Shown in pieces: positions 59,347-64,000 of a stretch of DNA of 64,000 nucleotides (its first letter is position 1; the number at the start of each line of letters is the position of its first letter). A program made the position numbers and the translations under genes. The stretch comes from Oceanospirillum sp048264105 (GTDB lineage: Bacteria; Pseudomonadota; Gammaproteobacteria; Pseudomonadales; Halomonadaceae). Location of the stretch: contig JBLXDJ010000001.1 of NCBI GenBank assembly GCA_048264105.1, forward strand, positions 934,550-998,549, in the 5' to 3' direction. The notes below the pieces were generated by a model, which made no database searches, was not told where the DNA came from, and worked only from the letters and a program-made list of their open reading frames with translations.

Positions 59347-61990
59347 AACTATTTCCTTCAACGGACAGAATCTGAGGGGTACGATCCTGTATAAAGCACT
59401 CAAACTCAGCGGCTTCAAGGGGCTTCGCAAACAGATAGCCCTGAATATAATCGCAGGCGATATCCTGCAGAAACTCAAGCTGCTCACGACTATCAACTCC
59501 TTCCGCTACAGTTTCAAGCCCCAGACTGTGAGCCAGCGCCATGGTCGCCCTGACGATATGCTCGTCAGATTCGTTAATGCCGATACCGATAATAAAGCTG
59601 CGATCAATTTTCAGGTGATCAGCATCCAGCGCTTTCAGGTAGCTCAGGGATGAATAACCGGTTCCAAAGTCATCAATCGATAATGTGATGCCGGATGCCT
59701 TCAGCCTGCGAAGGTTCTCCGTCACCATTTCTGAATTGGTCATCAGGGTGGTTTCTGTAATCTCGACACAAACCTGATAATAAGGAATGGAGAACTTATT
59801 CAGCAGCTCCAGCAAACGCTTCGCCAGAGTGTCCCGTGCAAGCTGCACCGATGAGATATTCATCGAGATCTTACCAAATGGAACCCCTCGGGCATTCCAG
59901 TCCGCCATCTGGCGGAACAGGCTTTCCATAAGCCAGACACCCACTTCAAGAATCTGCCCGGTCTCTTCTGCCAGCGTTATGAACTCCGCCGGTGAGACCC
60001 ATTCACCATCGCCAACCTCCCAGCGCATCAATGCTTCTGCACCATAAATCCGCCCGGTCGTCGCTTCGATCTGCGGCTGAAAGCGCAGACTTAATTCCGA
60101 CTCACGATGCACCGCCTGCTCCAACTGCTGCTGCAGAAAGACCCGGCGTTTCATCAGCAGATCCATCGCTTCATCGAAGAAACGGTAGGTGTTCTTGCCA
60201 TCATGTTTGGCCCGATACATAGCAAGATCGGCCTGACGCAGCATCATAGAAGCATCGGAAGCGGAATAATCACTCATCGCGATACCCACACTACAGGTCA
60301 CACTGAAGGTGCCCTCGCCATAATGGAAGGGTTGGGCTACTGCGCCAATAATCGATTCAGCAAGCTTTGCCTGGGAATGATGGTCGATACAGCTTTCAGA
60401 CAATACAGCAAACTCATCACCACCTAAGCGCGCGAGAAGACAGGTATCCGGCAGTAAGCTACTCAGGTTTGCGGTAGTGTGGATCAACAGGGCATCACCG
60501 GCCTCATGTCCCATGGTATCGTTAATCTCTTTAAAGCGATCAAGATCGATAAAGAAAATAGCGATGTTATCCCGATGGTGGCCGCTGAAAAGACGCTGCA
60601 GGTACTGCTCAAAATAGCGACGATTCGGAAGCGATGTCAGCGGATCATGATCAGCCAGAAACAGTGCACGTTGCTCAGCACTCTTACGGGCCGTCACATC
60701 TTCATGCACGGCGATGAAGTGCTCGGCCTTTCCTGTCTCTGACAAAATCGGCGTGACGGTTTGCTCAACCGTCATGGTAAAACCATCCTTATGGCGGTTA
60801 ACAAGCTCTCCCCGCCAACTTTTGCCCGCCAGAATCGACTGCCACAGTTCCGAGAAAAACTCACGGCTGTGGCAACCGGAGTTCAGAATATTAGGGTTAC
60901 GCCCTTTAACTTCATCAAGGGAGTAACCGGTCAGATCGGTAAAGGCTTTATTGATCCAATGGATCTCACCGGCATTATTGGTGATAAAAATCGCATTGGC
61001 CGTACTACGGATTGCCGTACTCAAAAGATGAATATCGCCTTCCGCCCGACGGCGTTTCTCAAGAAGCACCGCAATAACCAGAGCGGCTATCAGGGTAAAG
61101 GCAGCGGCCAACATCAGGAAAATGCGCAGCATCTTCTCATCATGCTTCCAGGACGCTAACGCCGATTGCTCGTCAGATACCAGCACTGTGATCAAAGGCA
61201 GTAAGCTGGTCGAACGATAGCTTACAAGGTAGTTTTTACCATCAATCTCACTGCGATACTGCCCCCAGCTTGTCTCGTTAATCTCTCTGAGCAATCGGGT
61301 GGTATCCGGCATAATCGGGCTCAACCCCAGCAGGCTTTCTCCATCGTAACGGAACAGGTGTACGTAGGTTTCGAGGGTATTGCCGATAGAATTAAACAGG
61401 TTGCCAAAGTACTGCGGATTAATTGACGCGATCAGGATTTTTTCAAGCTCACCCTGAGCATCTCTGACGGGAAAGCAAAAAGGGATATGTGTCAGCGTAC
61501 TGCGATCAGCAAACGGATCATTGGGATACCGACCATGCTTAGGCGTATCAATCACAAACTCACTCATCGGATCGCGCTTCAGCTGATCGATGCACGAGTA
61601 GTTAAGCGCCTGACCTGAGCTGCGGGTTACAGATACGGCGATAACGCCATCTGAATTCAGCACATCAATGGATCTCAGCTGAGGGGAGGTTCTCAGCTGC
61701 TCACGGAGAACATTCTCCATCTCAAGCTGATCCTGAAGCTGAGGCAGGGTTTCAACCAGAGTCAGCATAGAGCTGTTCACAGACTGAAATGAACGTACTA
61801 TAGAATCCTCTAAGGCATGGACTAGTAGCTCATTACTGGAATCCTGCTCAGCAAGGCTGCGTGACACGCCTTTATCAACGGTATGCTGAAGCACGACCCA
61901 GAAGAAAATAAGTGCGACCAGAGCCCCCAGCAATATCCATTTCTGTTTAATGAGAGCACTTCTGAAAAAGAAAAGAGTATTGGCTAACAC
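59339..61990 (-). CDS. Membrane c-di-GMP enzyme: sensor, PAS, GGDEF and EAL domains
   Basis: An 883-aa protein. Membrane helix at ~15-33, a periplasmic region (~35-285) like double Cache sensors, a second helix (~287-307), PAS (~320-430; NAGEIHWINKAFTDLTGYS), GGDEF (~445-600) and EAL (~615-870). The cyclase site is intact GGDEF (RLGGDEFAVL) without an RxxD I-site. The phosphodiesterase has EALMRW and the metal-binding DDFGTGYSSLSYLK. Either activity could dominate; PDE or both are possible. Divergent from a solute-binding gene that may supply its ligand; the creA start overlaps its end. Confidence 0.93.
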   Translation of the reverse strand: MLANTLFFFRSALIKQKWILLGALVALIFFWVVLQHTVDKGVSRSLAEQDSSNELLVHALEDSIVRSFQSVNSSMLTLVETLPQLQDQLEMENVLREQLRTSPQLRSIDVLNSDGVIAVSVTRSSGQALNYSCIDQLKRDPMSEFVIDTPKHGRYPNDPFADRSTLTHIPFCFPVRDAQGELEKILIASINPQYFGNLFNSIGNTLETYVHLFRYDGESLLGLSPIMPDTTRLLREINETSWGQYRSEIDGKNYLVSYRSTSLLPLITVLVSDEQSALASWKHDEKMLRIFLMLAAAFTLIAALVIAVLLEKRRRAEGDIHLLSTAIRSTANAIFITNNAGEIHWINKAFTDLTGYSLDEVKGRNPNILNSGCHSREFFSELWQSILAGKSWRGELVNRHKDGFTMTVEQTVTPILSETGKAEHFIAVHEDVTARKSAEQRALFLADHDPLTSLPNRRYFEQYLQRLFSGHHRDNIAIFFIDLDRFKEINDTMGHEAGDALLIHTTANLSSLLPDTCLLARLGGDEFAVLSESCIDHHSQAKLAESIIGAVAQPFHYGEGTFSVTCSVGIAMSDYSASDASMMLRQADLAMYRAKHDGKNTYRFFDEAMDLLMKRRVFLQQQLEQAVHRESELSLRFQPQIEATTGRIYGAEALMRWEVGDGEWVSPAEFITLAEETGQILEVGVWLMESLFRQMADWNARGVPFGKISMNISSVQLARDTLAKRLLELLNKFSIPYYQVCVEITETTLMTNSEMVTENLRRLKASGITLSIDDFGTGYSSLSYLKALDADHLKIDRSFIIGIGINESDEHIVRATMALAHSLGLETVAEGVDSREQLEFLQDIACDYIQGYLFAKPLEAAEFECFIQDRTPQILSVEGNSYV

Positions 61991-62074
61991 AGATCAAGTC
62001 GCACCATTGTAAAAGTTATAAAATAGCATCCAGCTACATCATTTAACATGATAATTCGCAAAGGTTATTCGTAT

Positions 62075-62923
62075 ATGAGACAACAAGTTAGAGTATCTGG
62101 TCGGGATCAAAATAGCACCCACATATTGGTCGGTTTTATGCTTATTTTGACGATCCTCAGCACACTGTTCAGCACAAATGCCATGGCTCTGTCCGACCGT
62201 GAAGAGAGCATCCAAAAAGCCGGTAAATTAAGAGTCTGTATCTGGCCGGATTATTTCTCCATCTCCTACAAAAACAAGAAAACAGGGCAACTTGAGGGGA
62301 TCGACATTGGCCTCTCACAGGAGTTTGCTAAAGATCTCGGCGTCACCGTTGAGTATGTGCCTACCCACTTCGGCATCTTCATGAAGGATATTGAACAGGA
62401 CAAGTGTGACCTGGCCATGTTCGGGGTTGGTAAGACCGAAAGTCGTGCCAAGAGAATCGATTACAGCGCACCTTACCTGAGTAGTGGCATGTATGGTATT
62501 GCCAACAAGACCAATCCGGTTGTCAGCAGCTGGGAATCGATGGATCAGCCGGGCGTTGTTGTTTGCGTCCAGAAAGGCACCTATATGGAAGGCGCTATGC
62601 GCAACAGCCTGAAAAATGCAGAGCTGATGACCGTGGTGAAACACAGTCAGCGCGAAGTTGAGGTTCGCTCGGGTCGTGCCGATGTATTTATCACCGATTA
62701 CCCATACGGACAAAAGATGATCAAAGTGTATGACTGGGCACAACTGCTCACACCAAAGGGTGAAACAGACCAGTTCCAGTACGCCTATGCGGTTAAGAAA
62801 GGGCAGCCCGAATGGCTGAGCCGCGTTAACCAGTTTGTTCGTGACATCAAGAAAGATGGTCGTCTTGAGCACTATGCGCGCCAGAACAACCTGCTGCCGA
62901 TCGCTTTAATTCCGGGTAAGTAA
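62075..62923 (+). CDS. Family 3 extracellular solute-binding protein
   Basis: A 282-aa periplasmic protein with a signal peptide (hydrophobic core LVGFMLILTILSTLF after a ~20-residue n-region). Mature part of the amino-acid-binding type: KLRVCIWPDYFSISYKNKKTGQLEGIDIGLSQEFAKDLGV, then KCDLAMFGVGKTESRAKRIDYSAPYL. No transporter membrane or ATPase genes are adjacent, so it may be a free sensor partner of the divergent GGDEF-EAL protein. Start ATG 62075 is chosen with AAAGG ten bases upstream; an ATG at 62048 is possible. Confidence 0.85.
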   Translation: MRQQVRVSGRDQNSTHILVGFMLILTILSTLFSTNAMALSDREESIQKAGKLRVCIWPDYFSISYKNKKTGQLEGIDIGLSQEFAKDLGVTVEYVPTHFGIFMKDIEQDKCDLAMFGVGKTESRAKRIDYSAPYLSSGMYGIANKTNPVVSSWESMDQPGVVVCVQKGTYMEGAMRNSLKNAELMTVVKHSQREVEVRSGRADVFITDYPYGQKMIKVYDWAQLLTPKGETDQFQYAYAVKKGQPEWLSRVNQFVRDIKKDGRLEHYARQNNLLPIALIPGK

Positions 62924-62938
62924 AACAGCATAGATCCA

Positions 62939-62979
62939 ATAAAAAAAACCTCAGGGCAAATGCTCTGAGGTTTTTTTGT
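62939..62979. terminator. Rho-independent terminator
   Basis: AACCTCAGGGCA-AATG-CTCTGAGGTT with A and T runs, 16 bp after the solute-binding gene and before the coiled-coil gene stop. It should act both ways. Confidence 0.88.
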
Positions 62980-63020
62980 GGCTGTCATACCAGCGCCAAA
63001 TTATTTCTAAAGGACAGCAA

Positions 63021-63719
63021 TTACTGCTTGGAAGCCTTTTCAATCTGAACACTCACCACCTTAGGTAGCTGTGTATTCAGCTCCTCAACAGCCGCCTTAA
63101 TCTTAGCGATCATTTCAGATTTGTTTTCCTGCATCCTGATAAGCGCCTCGCTTTTGCCCTGCTTCTTATCAAGTTCCTGTTTCAGACTCTCTACAGCCTC
63201 AGGAACACCTTCAAGCTGTTTCAGCTGCCCATCAAAGTACTGGTCAAACTGACCTAAGGTTTCCTGAACCTCTTTCGACAGCTCATCAAACTTCTGCTGC
63301 ATCTCTGCGTTATAACGGATTGCTGACTCTCCGCCACTCTCTTCAATATGCAGGCGATTCTGGAAATCCTTCAGCTGGGACTCAAACTGTTCAACCTGAT
63401 AACGCATCACATCCAGCGTCTCGTTACACTCATCCTGAAAGGCATCTGCCTCAATCCCGTATGTACGGTAGATCTCGTCGTAATGGCCGAATTTCTCAAA
63501 GATAGCCGCAATCTGCAGCATGATCATACTAAGGGTGATCGGCTCAACCTCTTCCTCTGCCGTATCTGTGCCGGATTCAGTACCCGATGTCAGGGCAGCA
63601 ATTTCAAATTTCTTGTCGATATAAGCCACAAGCTCTGTCTTCATCTTATCAACAGAACTCTGAACCAGTTTTTGGATTAAGCTTTCAAGCTCAGGTGACA
63701 ATGCAGAATTTTCGCTCAT
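63021..63719 (-). CDS. Hypothetical coiled-coil protein, 232 aa
   Basis: I do not recognise a family. After an acidic linker (GTESGTDTAEEEVE, ~45-60), a hydrophobic helical part (SMIMLQIAAIFEKFGHYDEIYRTYG) and an extended heptad-rich coiled coil (~100-225, many Glu/Gln/Lys) follow. No signal peptide or membrane segment. It is encoded between a solute-binding gene and the rRNA operon, on the same strand as the rRNA. A structural or scaffold role is only a guess. Confidence 0.7.
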   Translation of the reverse strand: MSENSALSPELESLIQKLVQSSVDKMKTELVAYIDKKFEIAALTSGTESGTDTAEEEVEPITLSMIMLQIAAIFEKFGHYDEIYRTYGIEADAFQDECNETLDVMRYQVEQFESQLKDFQNRLHIEESGGESAIRYNAEMQQKFDELSKEVQETLGQFDQYFDGQLKQLEGVPEAVESLKQELDKKQGKSEALIRMQENKSEMIAKIKAAVEELNTQLPKVVSVQIEKASKQ

Positions 63720-63892
63720 ACTGGTAAAGTGACCTTATTACGTATCTGTTTATGACCCAACTATATTAACCTGAATAGTAGGTGATTTCACATGAGGTTG
63801 CTCTGTTAAGTCGCATTACTTAATCGTAAGTGCAGGTTTTACATCCCTTCTCACCCCCCTCCATACTCTCTATCTGCACTTTCTTTCAGACA

Positions 63893-63928
63893 TAAAAAAA
63901 CCCCGCTTCATAAGAAGCGGGGTTTTTC
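63893..63928 (-). terminator. Terminator of the rRNA operon
   Basis: ACCCCGCTTC-ATAA-GAAGCGGGGT with T runs, directly downstream of the 5S rRNA gene on the minus strand; symmetric, so it may also act on the other strand. Confidence 0.92.
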
Positions 63929-63933
63929 GTATT

Positions 63934-64000
63934 AGGCGCTTGACGATGTCCTACTCTCACATGGGGAGACCCCACACTACCATCGGCGCTGAGCAGTTTC
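63934..64000 (-). rRNA. rrf: 5S rRNA, 3' portion, 5' part outside window
   Basis: The minus strand reads GAAACTGCTCAGCGCCGATGG, then GTAGTGTGGGGTCTCCCCATG and GAGAGTAGGACATCGTCAAGC, the conserved 3' half of bacterial 5S rRNA. About 67 nt are within the window. It marks the end of an rRNA operon running off the right edge. Confidence 0.92.

Overview
The window looks like a chromosomal segment of a marine-type gammaproteobacterium, probably of the Oceanospirillales/Oceanospirillaceae kind. This rests on gene order (tig-clpP-clpX-lon-hupB-tRNA-Asp-ppiD; rnhA-dnaQ next to gloB; cysS/glnS opposite ppiB-lpxH; acnB), a complete type II secretion cluster, several c-di-GMP enzymes and moderate GC content. 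The genus is inferred, not shown. The window contains a run of exactly 100 Ns (46896-46995), so it comes from a scaffolded draft assembly.

Layout. 0-6.1 kb is accessory-like: a left-truncated Rpn/PD-(D/E)XK transposase-family gene, a proline-iminopeptidase-like hydrolase, an RNA-methyltransferase-like gene, then an AT-richer patch with a DUF3644 protein carrying a HEPN-like R-x4-H motif, a phospholipase-D-fold protein immediately upstream of it, and a DUF4160/DUF2442 pair. 6.1-15.1 kb holds hrpB, an Lrp-type regulator divergent from an EamA transporter, two diguanylate cyclases (four CBS domains plus GGDEF; MASE1 plus GGDEF), a DUF1643-like protein and an orphan 155-aa protein with its own promoter and terminator. 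15.1-28.7 kb is one long minus-strand run: a methyltransferase, rnhA, dnaQ and then the T2SS genes in the order N-C-D-E-F-G-H-M-I-J-K-L, ending in a strongly reduced GspL.

28.8-37.9 kb is plus strand: gloB, the lytic transglycosylase mltD, a YejABEF-type peptide importer and an overlapping PAP2 phosphatase, which reads as a cell-wall turnover and recycling neighbourhood. 38-46.6 kb is the proteostasis block (ppiD, hupB, lon, clpX, clpP, tig) with tRNA-Asp. 46.8-47.5 kb is a tRNA operon (Pro-Arg-His-Pro, gap, Pro) driven by a promoter with a GC-rich discriminator. 47.6-57.7 kb holds folD, cysS, glnS, ppiB, lpxH, acnB and a QmcA-NfeD membrane pair. 57.8-64 kb holds a CaiB/AMACR-type gene, creA overlapping a Cache-PAS-GGDEF-EAL protein, a divergent family-3 solute-binding protein, a coiled-coil protein and the 3' end of a 5S rRNA gene at the right edge.

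The most unusual items are the reduced, hexapeptide-repeat-bearing GspL with the rearranged T2SS order, and the DUF3644(HEPN-like)/PLD pair, which could be a nucleic-acid-targeting conflict module. Both are inferences from sequence only.
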